32,128 bases of DNA from Actinomycetota bacterium. Lineage in GTDB: Bacteria; Actinomycetota; Acidimicrobiia; Acidimicrobiales; Ilumatobacteraceae. The DNA lies in NCBI GenBank assembly GCA_009726095.1, contig WLMZ01000030.1:1-32128 (forward strand), read 5' to 3'. This document shows positions 8,230-20,531 of this stretch, piece after piece (the first letter of the stretch is position 1; each line of letters starts with the position of its first letter). The translations under genes were made by a program, and so were the position numbers. The notes beneath the pieces were generated by a model that was not told the DNA's origin, searched no databases, and was given only the letters and a program-made list of their open reading frames with translations.

Positions 8230-9839
8230 CCCTCGAGGTATTCGGCCAGCCGCCGATCGGCGTCGTCCCCGAACAGGATCGTGGCAACCTCGTGCAGCCC
8301 AGAAGAGCTACGGATGTCTTCATCACGCACCACGAGATCGATCTTCGACCGTCGGCGCATGAAGTCCTCGAGCTTGGTGATCATCTCGGTCGTTGCCTGC
8401 AGGTGCAGCTCCACGCGCAGGTAATCGGCGCTGTCCATGATGTCCTCGCCCATTGCTGGATCGTCACGAATGGCCTCGAGCATGGAGAACGCCCGGCGGC
8501 CGTAGCGGCGCCAGAGCCGGTCGGTGAGGGGCTCGGTGTCCTGCTTGTTGCGCAACGAGTCGAGCTTCATCAGCCTGGCCTGGCGGTAGAACTCGTCGCG
8601 GGTGGCTGGGGCGGGTTCGCCGTACCAGTTGTGTAGATCTTTCTCCAGCGGCACACCCATCGACTCGACGGCTGCCGCCACCTCCTCGCCCACGTTGAGG
8701 CAGTCGGTCAACTTGCCTCCGAAGATGGTGACCACGCGCTTGTCGGGGTCGTGCTCGATGGCGTGCTTGCGGCTGAGCGAGGTCCAATCGACGTTGCGTT
8801 GGTCATCGCCGCTGCTGCTCACCACGAGGGGTCGCACACCCGAGCGCTCGGAGATGATGTCGGCCACGGTCAACGGCTGGGCCAGGTCGAGTCGGTTGTT
8901 GATCTGTTCCAGCAGGAACGTGCGGTCGTCGTCGTTCACTGCGGTGAACGGTTCGTCGATGCGCGTATCAGTGGTGCCGATGACCGACCGTCGGCCCATG
9001 GGGATCACGTAGAACAGCCGCTGCGTGTCGTCGAAGAACGCCAGCACGCGGTTGTGGTCGTTGGTGGTCAACCGGGGCACGACCAGATGGATGCCCTTGG
9101 AGTACACGATGCGGTGCGCGGTGCTGAGCCCCCACTGGCTGTTGAGCCCATCCACGAAGGGTCCGGCCGCGTTGACGATGACCTTGGCCGTGGTGGTGAG
9201 GGTCTCACCCGAATCGACATCGCGCAGCTCGGCCTTCCAACGGTCGCCCTGGCGCGTCGCCGAGACGAGCTCGACATAGTTGGCCGCCGAGGCGCCGGCC
9301 TCGATGGCGGACCGCACGAACGAGAACACGAATCGAGCGTCGTTGTCGACGAGATAGGCGTCGCGGTACTCGATGCCACCACGCACCGTCGTGGCGTTGA
9401 CTGCAGGCTCCTCGGCCCTGATGGTGCTGGTGCGCATCAGGCGTGGACGCCGCGTGCCGAACTGGCCGATGACCCAGTAGCCAATGGCACCGAGCGCCGA
9501 GAACCACGGTGAGTACGGCGACGTTTTGTCGAGGCTGGCGAGGAAGCTGATCTCTTTGATGTTGTCGGGATAGGCGCGCATCAGCCGGTTACGCGAGCGG
9601 CACAGGTTCCACACCAGCAGCAACTCGTAGTGCTCGAGGTACTTGAACCCGCCCCAGACCAGGTTCGACGATTCCTGACTGGTGAAGCCGGCGAAGTCGC
9701 CGCGGTCCACAAGCGCCACCGATGCACCGCGACCCGCCAGCGCGGCGGCGCTGACCGCGCCGTTGATTCCGCCACCGACCACGAGTACATCGAAGGATCC
9801 GTTGCGGATCCTGTCGAGCTGAGCCTCACGCAGTGCCAT
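8226..9839 (-). CDS. glpD: FAD-dependent glycerol-3-phosphate dehydrogenase
   Basis: The 537-residue protein oxidises sn-glycerol-3-phosphate to dihydroxyacetone phosphate and passes electrons to the respiratory chain at the membrane. The FAD-binding GGGINGA sits at residues 22-28, followed by the GlpD signatures TSQESSNLVWGGFKYLE, a Gly-rich IVNAAGPFVDG stretch, VIPMGRRSVIGTTDT and the late FGGKLTDCLNVGEE motif. The C-terminal helical domain is complete. The ATG at 9839 puts the FAD motif 20 residues in, as expected; the frame stays open further upstream but would run into the helicase gene. The Shine-Dalgarno sequence is weak, and the gene begins 55 bp after the helicase stop, so co-transcription is likely. 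No glpF or glpK is in the window. Confidence 0.92.
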   Translation of the reverse strand: MALREAQLDRIRNGSFDVLVVGGGINGAVSAAALAGRGASVALVDRGDFAGFTSQESSNLVWGGFKYLEHYELLLVWNLCRSRNRLMRAYPDNIKEISFLASLDKTSPYSPWFSALGAIGYWVIGQFGTRRPRLMRTSTIRAEEPAVNATTVRGGIEYRDAYLVDNDARFVFSFVRSAIEAGASAANYVELVSATRQGDRWKAELRDVDSGETLTTTAKVIVNAAGPFVDGLNSQWGLSTAHRIVYSKGIHLVVPRLTTNDHNRVLAFFDDTQRLFYVIPMGRRSVIGTTDTRIDEPFTAVNDDDRTFLLEQINNRLDLAQPLTVADIISERSGVRPLVVSSSGDDQRNVDWTSLSRKHAIEHDPDKRVVTIFGGKLTDCLNVGEEVAAAVESMGVPLEKDLHNWYGEPAPATRDEFYRQARLMKLDSLRNKQDTEPLTDRLWRRYGRRAFSMLEAIRDDPAMGEDIMDSADYLRVELHLQATTEMITKLEDFMRRRSKIDLVVRDEDIRSSSGLHEVATILFGDDADRRLAEYLEG

Positions 9840-9894
9840 ATCGGCCAGTCTCGCAGCGGTGTCTGGTGAACCCAACCGCCGGGCAGGGTCTGGG

Positions 9895-13038
<3,144 letters not shown>

Positions 13039-13123
13039 ACATATGTTCTATCGCAGATCCACGCGGTTCGGCTCCGGCTTGCAGCGACCGGGTTGCACCG
13101 GGTGTTTACGCTGCCCGTGCGTA

Positions 13124-13483
13124 CTACTCCGTGCCGGAACCAGGAGCCATCTGACGGCCGGCCTCGATCGCCGCGAGGGGGAAGCGGTAGGGATCACCGG
13201 GGACATCGAGCGAGTTATGGAACAAGGTGATCGCCACGAGGCGGGCTTCTTCTTCGATTTCTGCGTCCATGATGCGGTTGACCGACGGCGCCAGATCGAG
13301 GTGCAGGGTGATGATTGCGTGGGCAATGGCCTGGGCCGGCGTGTGATCCTCGGGAAGCGCAGCGCCCTGATTCTTGGCCGAGGCCCTTCTCGGGGCCGCC
13401 TTCGCAGCCGGCTTTGCCGCCGCCTTGGCTGCTGGCGCCTTGGCTGCTGGAGTGGTCGCTGGGCTGGTTGCCGACACGGTCAT
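13124..13483 (-). CDS. Small hypothetical protein with Ala/Lys/Pro-rich tail
   Basis: This 119-residue protein is not recognised. Residues 10-38 form a low-complexity basic tail (repeats of PAAKA and AAK, then PRRASAK) like the tails of actinobacterial HU- or histone H1-like proteins. Residues 45-110 look like a compact helical domain ([24 protein letters not shown], followed by [19 protein letters not shown]). Nucleic-acid or nucleoid association is a guess based on the tail alone. The start is well supported: GAAGGA lies 5 nt before the ATG at 13483. A TAGATT box at 13570-13575 (minus strand) is a possible -10. The gene is divergent from the TauE/SafE gene. Confidence 0.7.
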   Translation of the reverse strand: MTVSATSPATTPAAKAPAAKAAAKPAAKAAPRRASAKNQGAALPEDHTPAQAIAHAIITLHLDLAPSVNRIMDAEIEEEARLVAITLFHNSLDVPGDPYRFPLAAIEAGRQMAPGSGTE

Positions 13484-13582
13484 GGGAATCCTTCACTGGC
13501 GCTGAGGTGGACGACTCTGGCGGGGAAGTCACCGGGGAAGACACCGGGACCGTCGCGAAAGATCGGCTCAATCTACCGGAAA

Positions 13583-13634
13583 ATCGGCCAAAAATGGCGG
13601 GCACGCTGGCCTCTTGCGTCGCGCATCGGCCAAA
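13583..13634. repeat. Direct repeat pair in a divergent intergenic region
   Basis: ATCGGCCAAA occurs at 13583-13592 and 13625-13634, exactly 42 bp apart (about four helical turns), in the 241-bp gap between the small hypothetical protein and the TauE/SafE gene. It could be a pair of regulator sites or chance. A TAGCAT box at 13660-13665 could be the -10 for the rightward gene. Confidence 0.3.
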
Positions 13635-13724
13635 CAGGCCCCGATACAGGCCGCCGGGTTAGCATTGCGGTGATGTTTGCGACCGTTCCGACCGCGCCCC
13701 TCGGCACCTGAACGGACCACACCG

Positions 13725-14486
13725 ATGACCGACATCTCAGCGCTGGCTCATCTCGGCGCGGGCGCAGCAGCCGTGGCCGCCGGAGCGGTGAACGCCATTG
13801 CCGGCGGCGGGACGCTCATCACCTTCCCCGTGCTGACCGCCATTGGAATCCCTGCGATCCGGGCGAACGCGACCAACACGGTGTCGCTGTGCCCGGGCTA
13901 CATCGGCGGCACCTACGCCCAGCGCACGGACCTCGCCGGCCTCAGCCGGGGGCTGCGACCACAGCTGGTCGCAGCGGCTCTCGGCGGCCTGGGCGGCTCG
14001 ATCCTGCTCATCGTCACCAGCGAGGCAGTGTTCCGCCAGATCGTGCCATTCCTCATTCTGGCGGCCTGCTCCCTCTTGGGGTTCCAGGATCGCCTGCGGT
14101 CCTGGCTCAAGTCGCGCGCCCGCGGCTCTCGCTCGCACACCCTCCTCGAGCTGTTTGCCGTGACGGGGGCTGCGGTCTACGGCGGCTATTTCGGCGCCGG
14201 GCTCGGCATCATGCTCATCGCCGTCCTCGGTCTGTTCTCCGAGCTCGCCTTCACGCGGCTCAACGCGGTGAAACAACTGCTCTCGCTCGTGGTCAACGTG
14301 TGCGCAGCGGCGTTTTTGGTGTTCTCCGGCCGCATCGAGTGGACACTGGTGGCCGTCATGGCCCCGGCGAGCATGGTCGGCGGGCACTTCGGTGGCAGCC
14401 TCGCTGGGGTGCTGCCGCCCAAGAAGCTCCGCGCCTTCATCATCGTCTTCGGCGTGGTCGTGGCGTTGATCTACCTGTTCCGGTGA
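13725..14486 (+). CDS. TauE/SafE (TSUP) family membrane permease
   Basis: The 253-residue protein is hydrophobic throughout, with about eight predicted membrane segments and the family's glycine patches: AGAVNAIAGGGTLITFPVL near the N-terminus, NATNTVSL, and YGGYFGAGLGIML in the second half (two related halves). The family exports sulfite, sulfoacetate or other organic anions; no sulfur genes adjoin, so the substrate is open. The ATG at 13725 is chosen because it leads straight into the first membrane segment; the frame upstream is Arg/Pro-rich and unlike a membrane protein. The Shine-Dalgarno sequence is weak. The gene converges on the FtsX-type permease with only 12 bp between stops. Confidence 0.88.
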   Translation: MTDISALAHLGAGAAAVAAGAVNAIAGGGTLITFPVLTAIGIPAIRANATNTVSLCPGYIGGTYAQRTDLAGLSRGLRPQLVAAALGGLGGSILLIVTSEAVFRQIVPFLILAACSLLGFQDRLRSWLKSRARGSRSHTLLELFAVTGAAVYGGYFGAGLGIMLIAVLGLFSELAFTRLNAVKQLLSLVVNVCAAAFLVFSGRIEWTLVAVMAPASMVGGHFGGSLAGVLPPKKLRAFIIVFGVVVALIYLFR

Positions 14487-14498
14487 TGCCTGCGCGCA

Positions 14499-16976
14499 TC
14501 ACTCCATGATGCGCAGTGCATCGGGGATGTCCATCCTGCGGAGCCGACGAATGAGCAGCAACGGGGTGAGGCCGACCGAGGCCACACCGACGAACAACGC
14601 GATGCCGAGGGTCATCGCGCTGATGCTGATGGTGAAGCCGAAGTCGGGAACGATGGAACCGACGATGGAGATCATCATCCAGCGCACCAGTAGGTAGCCG
14701 ATACCGAGACCGGTGAGCGTGGAGAAGACGCCCACGATCACGCTCTCCTTCGCGATCAGGGCGAACACCGACCGGATCGGCAGGCCGAAAGCGAACATCG
14801 TGGCGTGTTCGCGGGTGCGCTCGTCGACAGAGATGCTGGTGGAGTTGAACGCGATCAGCAGTGCGAGCACCAGCACGGCCACCGCGGCGATCAGGAGGAA
14901 CGACAGGAACTGCTCGAGGGCCTTGCGGAACAAGTCGGTGATGGCGGCCACGGGTTGCGCCGATGCCACGCCCGGCATGTCGAACAGTGCCCGGCGGAGA
15001 TCGTCGCCAGTCGTTCCGACAGCCGGCCGGACCTGGATCACATTGGTCACCCCCGTCAGGCCGAAGACGGATTGGTTGCCGCTGTCCACGAACGCCAGCG
15101 AGCGCAGCGGGCTCGGATGCACGCCGATGACCGTGAAGTCGGTATCGCGCATTGTATAGCTGGTCGGTCCCGTGGCTAACGGGTGCTGCACCGTCACCAC
15201 ATCGCCCGGTCGCACACCCAGGTCGACGGCCGCCTTCGCTGCCAGCACGATGCCCGGACGCCCCCCGGCTGGAGCAGCACGGCTGATGCTCGGCGCCCAA
15301 CTGTCGCTCCCCGCTGACGGATGGAGCACGAGCACCTGCAGCAGCAGATCGATCTCCGTGGTGCGCGAACCGGTGTACACAATCGCCGGCAACTCGAGTT
15401 CGGGGTCCGCCGACCGCACCTGTGGCAGCGCCCGGATATCGTCGACGACAGCGCCTGCCACGAGCTGGAAGCCGTCGAGACGAGTCATCACCCGGTCCGG
15501 CGCAGCCACGAGCAACTCGTGCTCGCCGATGCGGATGGTGGTGTTGAAGGTGTCGAGCATGCCCATCACTCCAACCAGCGCAGACACCGCTGCTCCCACG
15601 CCGAGTGCTGTCAACAGTGTGCGGCGTGGGGCCCGGAGCACGTTGCGCAGCGGCAGCCGCCGCAGGCTGTCGGCGTGACGGCGTATGCGAAATCGACGGC
15701 TCAGCGCCGTCAGGCGGGTGCCGCGCACGGCGAGGTGCGTGGTGCGGATCGCATCGACAGGTTCCACCCGCACGGCGCGCCGCACCGGCAAGACGCTGGC
15801 CACGAACGGCAGGACGAATCCCAATACGGCGGCGCGCAGGAAGGTGCCCACCTGAAACGGCGTCGACCACACGGGCAGCGGCAGCAACGACACTAGGAGG
15901 CCGCGCATCGCTGCACCGACCACCAGACCCACCACGACACCCAGCAACGCCCCGAGCAACGCGATCTGCGCGGCGACGAGGACCGGTCGGCGCACGATGC
16001 GTGCCGGCGAGGCGCCGAGCGCCATCTGCACGCCGATCTCACGGCGCTGCGCGTCGACGATGCGTCCGATCAGGTTGAACGCTGCGATCGATGCGGCGAT
16101 CAGGATCAGCGCCGACAGCACGTTCCACAGCTTCTGGTCGCCACCGATGTCGTCGTACATCAGCCGGTACGCCGGATCGTCGTCGCGCGTCTCGACCGTG
16201 CCGCTCAACGCGCCGTTGCTGCGCACGGCCGCCGCCAGTTGGGCACCGATGGCATCTCGGTCCGTCCCGGGGGCCAGCCCGATGACGATGTCGTTCACCT
16301 GGCCCGCAAGGCCGGCGAGTCGCTGCGACTCCGCCAGCCCCGTGAACACCACCGCATAGTTCGCCTCGGCGAGAAAGCCGGCGTCGGCCACCCCGGTGAT
16401 GAGGAAGTACTCCGGGGATACACCCACCCCGGTGTACCGCACCGGCGTGCCACCGGCGAGGACCAACGACCCCGTGTCGGCCAGGTGATAGTGCTGGGCA
16501 AACTTCTCCTCCAGGATCACCTGACCGCCGCCGCCGCCGCCGCCGGCCTGCGGTCGTGTTCCGCTGGAAATCGACAGGCGGTCAACACCCGCGTCGGGTG
16601 ACAGGTCAGCGCCCACCAGTTCGCCGGGGACCAACACCACCTTCGACCCGGTGGATGCATCGACCTGGCGCGAGACAATCAGCCGTTCCTGGACCGCTGT
16701 CACCATCGCTGTGCCCGTCAGGTCGGCAACCAGTGCAGCCAGCGCACCCTGCGGTGCAATTGTGCCCGGGCTGAGCCTGAGCTCGAGATCATGCATGTGC
16801 AACAAGGCGTAGCTGGCATCATTCGAGCTCCGCCGCCAGGCTGACGTGCTGCCCAGACCGGCAAAGACCCCCGTGCCGATGGCAATGACGATCGCAATGG
16901 CCACCACTGACAACCAACGCCTGCGCAGGTCGCGCAGGGACCAACGCCAGAACAGCATCCGCGATGACCTCACCAT
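14499..16976 (-). CDS. ABC transporter permease, FtsX/MacB-like (two FtsX domains)
   Basis: The 825-residue protein has a first membrane segment at about 19-41, a large extracytoplasmic domain, then a first block of three membrane segments (about 280-410), a fourth segment with a second periplasmic-type domain (about 455-680), and a last block of three segments near the C-terminus. This is the duplicated FtsX layout of exporters for lipoproteins, peptides or lipids, or of mechanotransmission systems. A run of seven Gly lies near residue 147. It acts with the upstream ATPase: its ATG at 16976 overlaps the ATPase stop by 7 bp, showing translational coupling. No adaptor (MacA-like) gene is present. 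The exported substrate is unknown. Confidence 0.9.
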   Translation of the reverse strand: MVRSSRMLFWRWSLRDLRRRWLSVVAIAIVIAIGTGVFAGLGSTSAWRRSSNDASYALLHMHDLELRLSPGTIAPQGALAALVADLTGTAMVTAVQERLIVSRQVDASTGSKVVLVPGELVGADLSPDAGVDRLSISSGTRPQAGGGGGGGQVILEEKFAQHYHLADTGSLVLAGGTPVRYTGVGVSPEYFLITGVADAGFLAEANYAVVFTGLAESQRLAGLAGQVNDIVIGLAPGTDRDAIGAQLAAAVRSNGALSGTVETRDDDPAYRLMYDDIGGDQKLWNVLSALILIAASIAAFNLIGRIVDAQRREIGVQMALGASPARIVRRPVLVAAQIALLGALLGVVVGLVVGAAMRGLLVSLLPLPVWSTPFQVGTFLRAAVLGFVLPFVASVLPVRRAVRVEPVDAIRTTHLAVRGTRLTALSRRFRIRRHADSLRRLPLRNVLRAPRRTLLTALGVGAAVSALVGVMGMLDTFNTTIRIGEHELLVAAPDRVMTRLDGFQLVAGAVVDDIRALPQVRSADPELELPAIVYTGSRTTEIDLLLQVLVLHPSAGSDSWAPSISRAAPAGGRPGIVLAAKAAVDLGVRPGDVVTVQHPLATGPTSYTMRDTDFTVIGVHPSPLRSLAFVDSGNQSVFGLTGVTNVIQVRPAVGTTGDDLRRALFDMPGVASAQPVAAITDLFRKALEQFLSFLLIAAVAVLVLALLIAFNSTSISVDERTREHATMFAFGLPIRSVFALIAKESVIVGVFSTLTGLGIGYLLVRWMMISIVGSIVPDFGFTISISAMTLGIALFVGVASVGLTPLLLIRRLRRMDIPDALRIME

Positions 16977-17695
16977 TGCAGATCGGCAATCTCGGCACGC
17001 CCGCCCACCGGCGGGCCGTCGCTGATCACCCGACCGCTCGACAGCTCGATGACACGATCAGCGACACGTGAGATCTCGCGATTGTGCGTGACCACTAGCA
17101 CCGTCAGGCCGGCATCCGCCTGGGCCTTGAGGAGCTGCAGGATCTGCACGCCGGTCCGGAAGTCGAGCTCGCCGGTGGGTTCGTCGGCGAGCAGGATGGG
17201 GTTCCCCGTGGCCAGTGCACGGGCGATGGCGACGCGCTGCTGCTCGCCGCCCGAGAGCTGATGGGGGAAATGATCGAGCCGATCGCCAAGGCCGACATCG
17301 CCCAGCGCCGCCCGGGCGCGTTCGGCCGCGTCGGGCCGACCCGCCACATCTGCGCCGAACTGCACGTTCTCCAACGCGGTCAGACCGGGCAACAGGTTGA
17401 ACGTCTGGAAGATGAAGCTGACACACCGCCGACGGAAACCGAACCGCGCCGACCGGCTCATTCCTGTGACGTCCTGCCCGCCAACGGCGACCGTGCCCGA
17501 TGTCGCTGCATCGAGTCCTCCGATGAGGTTCAGCAACGTGGTCTTGCCGCTCCCCGACGGCCCGAGGATGACGACCAGCGAGGCCTCGTCGACGTGCAGG
17601 TCGACACGATCGAGGGCGGTGATCGTGTTCTCACCGATGCGGTACTGGCGCGTTGCGCCGTGCAGGTCGATGCGCGTGCCGATGGCAGCAGTCAT
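16970..17695 (-). CDS. ABC transporter ATP-binding protein, LolD/MacB type
   Basis: The 241-residue ATPase has all ABC motifs: Walker [10 protein letters not shown] (45-53), Q-loop [10 protein letters not shown] (96-105), signature LSGGEQQR (147-154), Walker B ILLADEP (167-173) with the family's EPTGELD, and the H-loop His204. The Q-loop/LLP(G)L and EPTGELD motifs place it in the MacB/LolD/FtsE subclass, which pairs with FtsX-type permeases such as the one directly downstream. GAGAGGAGG ends 5 nt before the ATG at 17695, a strong ribosome binding site. The gene is divergent from the dioxygenase gene. Confidence 0.94.
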   Translation of the reverse strand: MTAAIGTRIDLHGATRQYRIGENTITALDRVDLHVDEASLVVILGPSGSGKTTLLNLIGGLDAATSGTVAVGGQDVTGMSRSARFGFRRRCVSFIFQTFNLLPGLTALENVQFGADVAGRPDAAERARAALGDVGLGDRLDHFPHQLSGGEQQRVAIARALATGNPILLADEPTGELDFRTGVQILQLLKAQADAGLTVLVVTHNREISRVADRVIELSSGRVISDGPPVGGRAEIADLQW

Positions 17696-17796
17696 TGCAG
17701 CCTCCTCTCGCCCCCATCATCGGGCATCGGGCCCCTGTGCCATCAGTGCCAAAGGTCCCCATCACGTCCGCAACGGCCCGGCCCGCAACCCCGCGC

Positions 17797-17826
17797 TGAC
17801 GGGACAGCGAGCGGTGACCGTAGAAT
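17797..17826 (+). promoter_or_regulatory. Candidate promoter for the dioxygenase gene
   Basis: TGACGG (17797-17802) and TAGAAT (17821-17826) form a -35/-10 pair with an 18-bp spacer. Transcription would start near 17832. An in-frame GTG at 17832 could then be a leaderless start, adding 16 residues to the ATG start at 17880. The rest of the 184-bp divergent gap shows only the ATPase ribosome binding site. Confidence 0.5.
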
Positions 17827-17879
17827 CCGAAGTGGGCATCAGTACCGCGCCAAACACCGCCCAATCGGAGTCTCTCGCC

Positions 17880-18986
17880 ATGATCGCCATCTCATCGCTG
17901 CACCTCGATCGTTCGTCGCTCGAGGTCACCTGGGACGACCACACCGTGACGCGCTATCCCTGGATCTGGCTGCGCGACCATGCCCATGACGACGGCACCA
18001 TGCATCCCGTGACCCAACAGCGCCAGTTGTTCACTGCGGCGCTGCCGCTCGATCTCGTGGGCACGGCCGCCGAGGTGGGCGACGACACCATCGATCTCAC
18101 CTGGAGCGACGACAGCCCCAACTCGGTGCTGCCGGTGTCGTTCCTGGCCAAGTACCGCACACCTGCCGTACCACGCGCCACCGCCGACACGGCGATCACG
18201 CTGTGGGACGGTTCCTTCATCCGCGCCCACGTGCCGATGGTGCCGCACGGCGCCGTGATGAACTCTGAGGACGGCGTACGCGAGTGGTTGGCCAAGACCG
18301 CCGAATACGGGTTCTGCCTCGCGGTCGGCACGCCCGCCACACCAGAGGCGACCGAGGCGTTGCTCCGGCGTATCGGGTACGTGCGCGAGACCATCTTCGG
18401 GGGCATGTGGGAGTTCACGGCCGACCTCACCAAGGCAGATACGGCATACACCAACCTCGAGCTGCGTCCGCACACCGACGGCACCTACTCGAACGACGCA
18501 CCCGGCGTGCAGCTGCTGCACTGCCTGCAGTTCGAAGGCACCGGTGGTGAGTCCACGATGGTCGATGCATTCGCCGTTGCACGACACATGCAGACCGCAA
18601 TGCCCGAGCACTTTGCCACGCTCTCCAGCGTTGCCGTGCCGGGGCAGTACATCGGCGATGGCGCACACCTCATGGCCGCTCGACCCGTGTTCCGCCACGA
18701 CCACGCCGGGCACCTGGTGCAGGTGTCGTTCAACAACTACGACCGGGCCCCGTTCCTGCTGCCCGAGCACGAGATGATCGCGTTCTACGACGCGCTGCGC
18801 GCCTTCGACACATTGGCCAACGACCCGTCGATGCAGTGGCGCCATGTGCTGGCACCCGGCGAGGCGCTGTTGTTCGACAACTGGCGCGTCATGCACGGGC
18901 GCGGTTCGTTCACCGGCCTGCGGCGCATGTGCGGCGGCTACGTGAACCGCGAAGACGTCGAGAGCCGACTGCGTCAGCTCAGCTGA
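17880..18986 (+). CDS. Gamma-butyrobetaine hydroxylase-like Fe(II)/2-oxoglutarate dioxygenase
   Basis: The 368-residue protein has the two-part layout of gamma-butyrobetaine and trimethyllysine hydroxylases: an N-terminal small domain (about 1-95, [11 protein letters not shown] then HPVTQQR) and a TauD/TfdA double-stranded beta-helix. Iron ligands are His198 and Asp200 ([10 protein letters not shown]) and His339 ([10 protein letters not shown]), with Arg348/349 for 2-oxoglutarate. The N-terminal zinc-binding Cys cluster of eukaryotic and pseudomonad enzymes is replaced by His/Asp residues. It likely hydroxylates a betaine or carboxylic acid, but carnitine synthesis is not proven. The ATG at 17880 has CGGAG 9 nt upstream; a leaderless GTG at 17832 is an alternative. 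It is convergent with an aldehyde dehydrogenase gene. Confidence 0.85.
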   Translation: MIAISSLHLDRSSLEVTWDDHTVTRYPWIWLRDHAHDDGTMHPVTQQRQLFTAALPLDLVGTAAEVGDDTIDLTWSDDSPNSVLPVSFLAKYRTPAVPRATADTAITLWDGSFIRAHVPMVPHGAVMNSEDGVREWLAKTAEYGFCLAVGTPATPEATEALLRRIGYVRETIFGGMWEFTADLTKADTAYTNLELRPHTDGTYSNDAPGVQLLHCLQFEGTGGESTMVDAFAVARHMQTAMPEHFATLSSVAVPGQYIGDGAHLMAARPVFRHDHAGHLVQVSFNNYDRAPFLLPEHEMIAFYDALRAFDTLANDPSMQWRHVLAPGEALLFDNWRVMHGRGSFTGLRRMCGGYVNREDVESRLRQLS

Positions 18987-19017
18987 CCCGGGCGGTGCCG
19001 GGGGCCGAGCTGACGCA
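18970..19017. terminator. Bidirectional stem-loop between convergent genes
   Basis: TGCGTCAGCTC (18970-18980) and GAGCTGACGCA (19007-19017) form a perfect 11-bp stem. The 26-nt loop holds a nested GC-rich hairpin (CCCGG...CCGGG). It overlaps the stop codon of the dioxygenase and lies 11 bp past the aldehyde dehydrogenase stop, so it can serve both transcripts. Confidence 0.65.
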
Positions 19018-19028
19018 TCGGCATGCAA

Positions 19029-20462
19029 TCAGAGCTGCAGGCTCTTGATCTCGAGGAACTCCTCGAGACCGAACCGGCCGTATTCGCGCCCGATGCCCGA
19101 CTGCTTGTACCCACCGAACGGGGCGTTGGGATTGAAGGCGCCACCGTTGACCTCGACCTGGCCGGTACGCAGGCGACGGGCGACCTTCTCGGCATGCGCC
19201 TTGTCGCCCGACCACACGCCGCCGGCAAGGCCGTACACCACGCCGTTGGCGATACGCACCGCATCGTCCTCGCCGTCATAGGGCAGGATCGACAGCACCG
19301 GCCCGAAGATCTCCTCCTGGGCGATGGTCATCTGCGGGGTGACACCCGAGAACACCGTTGGCCGCACGTAGAACCCGACATCGAGTCCCTCGGGGGCACC
19401 GAGACCACCGGCAACCAGCGTGGCGCCCTCGTCGATGCCCTTCTGGATGTAGCCCTGCACGCGGTCGCGCTGGGCGGCCGAAGCGAGCGGGCCCAGGTGC
19501 ACGCCGGCGGCGAACGGGTCACCGACGACCATCGCCGATGCCGTGGCACCAGCAATCGCCTCGGCCTCGGCCAGACGGCTGCGCGGCACGAGCATGCGGG
19601 TGAGCGCCGAGCAGGTCTGACCGGAGTTGAGGAACGCCTTGCCCACACCGTCGGCAACGGCTTTGGCGAAGGTGGCTTCGTCGAGGTCCTCGAGCATGAC
19701 GTTGGCGCTCTTACCTCCGAGCTCGAGCGCGATCTTCTTGATCGATTCGGCACCGAGCTGCATCACGCGCTTACCGGCGCGGGTGGAGCCGGTGAAGGAC
19801 ACCATGTCCACCTCGGGGTGCAGCGCCATGGCCTCGCCCACCACCGGGCCGACACCCGAAACGAGGTTGAACACGCCCGCAGGCAGGCCGATCTCGTTGA
19901 TGATGTCGGCCAGGATGAACGCATCGACCGGCGCGACCTCGCTGGGCTTCAGCACCACGGTGCAACCCGCGGCCATTGCAAATGCAACCTTCGCGGCGAT
20001 CTGGTGCAGCGGGTAGTTCCACGGGGTGATGCACGCGACCACACCGATCGGCTCGCGCACGACCAACGAGCTGCCGACCTTCTCCTCGTACACGTAGCTC
20101 TCGGCCAACGCCCCGGCCTGGTTGAAGCTGTTGATCGGCAGGCCCACCTGGACCATCTGCGACAACCACTTCGCCATGCCGGTCTCCTTGGAGATCGCCG
20201 TCGCGATTTCGTCCATGCGCGCACCCAGCGAATCGCCGATACGGGTGAGGTACTTGGCTCGCTCCTCGGTCGGTGTGGCGGCCCACCCATCGAACGCTGA
20301 GCGAGCAGCCATGACGGCGGCATCGACATCGGCGGCGGTGCCAGCGGGGATGGTGGCCATCACCGTCTCGGTGACGGAATCGATCACATTGATGGTCTCG
20401 CTGGACGTGGACGCAACCCATGCACCGTTGATGTAGAGCTTGTCGTAGTTGGTGGTGGTCAT
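19029..20462 (-). CDS. NAD(P)-dependent aldehyde dehydrogenase
   Basis: The 477-residue protein is a full-length aldehyde dehydrogenase that oxidises an aldehyde to its acid. It has the TPWNYPL and KPSE nucleotide-binding motifs, FTGSTRAGK, the general base Glu247 in LELGGKSAN, and catalytic Cys284 in NSGQTCSAL, then EEIFGPVL and [13 protein letters not shown]. Substrate preference cannot be read. The convergent gamma-butyrobetaine-hydroxylase-like gene raises trimethylaminobutyraldehyde as one possibility, but sequence alone does not single it out. GGGAGGA 8 nt before the ATG at 20462 is a strong ribosome binding site. A 10-bp direct repeat pair lies upstream. Confidence 0.93.
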   Translation of the reverse strand: MTTTNYDKLYINGAWVASTSSETINVIDSVTETVMATIPAGTAADVDAAVMAARSAFDGWAATPTEERAKYLTRIGDSLGARMDEIATAISKETGMAKWLSQMVQVGLPINSFNQAGALAESYVYEEKVGSSLVVREPIGVVACITPWNYPLHQIAAKVAFAMAAGCTVVLKPSEVAPVDAFILADIINEIGLPAGVFNLVSGVGPVVGEAMALHPEVDMVSFTGSTRAGKRVMQLGAESIKKIALELGGKSANVMLEDLDEATFAKAVADGVGKAFLNSGQTCSALTRMLVPRSRLAEAEAIAGATASAMVVGDPFAAGVHLGPLASAAQRDRVQGYIQKGIDEGATLVAGGLGAPEGLDVGFYVRPTVFSGVTPQMTIAQEEIFGPVLSILPYDGEDDAVRIANGVVYGLAGGVWSGDKAHAEKVARRLRTGQVEVNGGAFNPNAPFGGYKQSGIGREYGRFGLEEFLEIKSLQL

Positions 20463-20485
20463 GATGAGTTCCTCCCGGAGGGGTT

Positions 20486-20524
20486 TGTCGAAACGCCTGT
20501 GTTGATTGGCAGTGTGTCGAAACG
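20486..20524. repeat. Direct repeat pair upstream of the aldehyde dehydrogenase gene
   Basis: TGTCGAAACG occurs at 20486-20495 and 20515-20524 (29 bp apart), in the 69-bp gap between modC and the aldehyde dehydrogenase start, with flanking similarity beyond the 10-bp core. The position fits regulator half-sites in the promoter or leader. Confidence 0.45.
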
Positions 20525-20531
20525 GCGGTAC

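Noticed and set aside
14487-14498. A terminator between TauE/SafE and the FtsX-type permease
   Set aside because: The gap is only 12 bp and no inverted repeat is visible there.
17397-17879. A longer dioxygenase start about 160 codons upstream
   Set aside because: The extension overlaps the divergent ABC ATPase and its promoter side, and the family N-terminus begins at 17880 (or at most GTG 17832).
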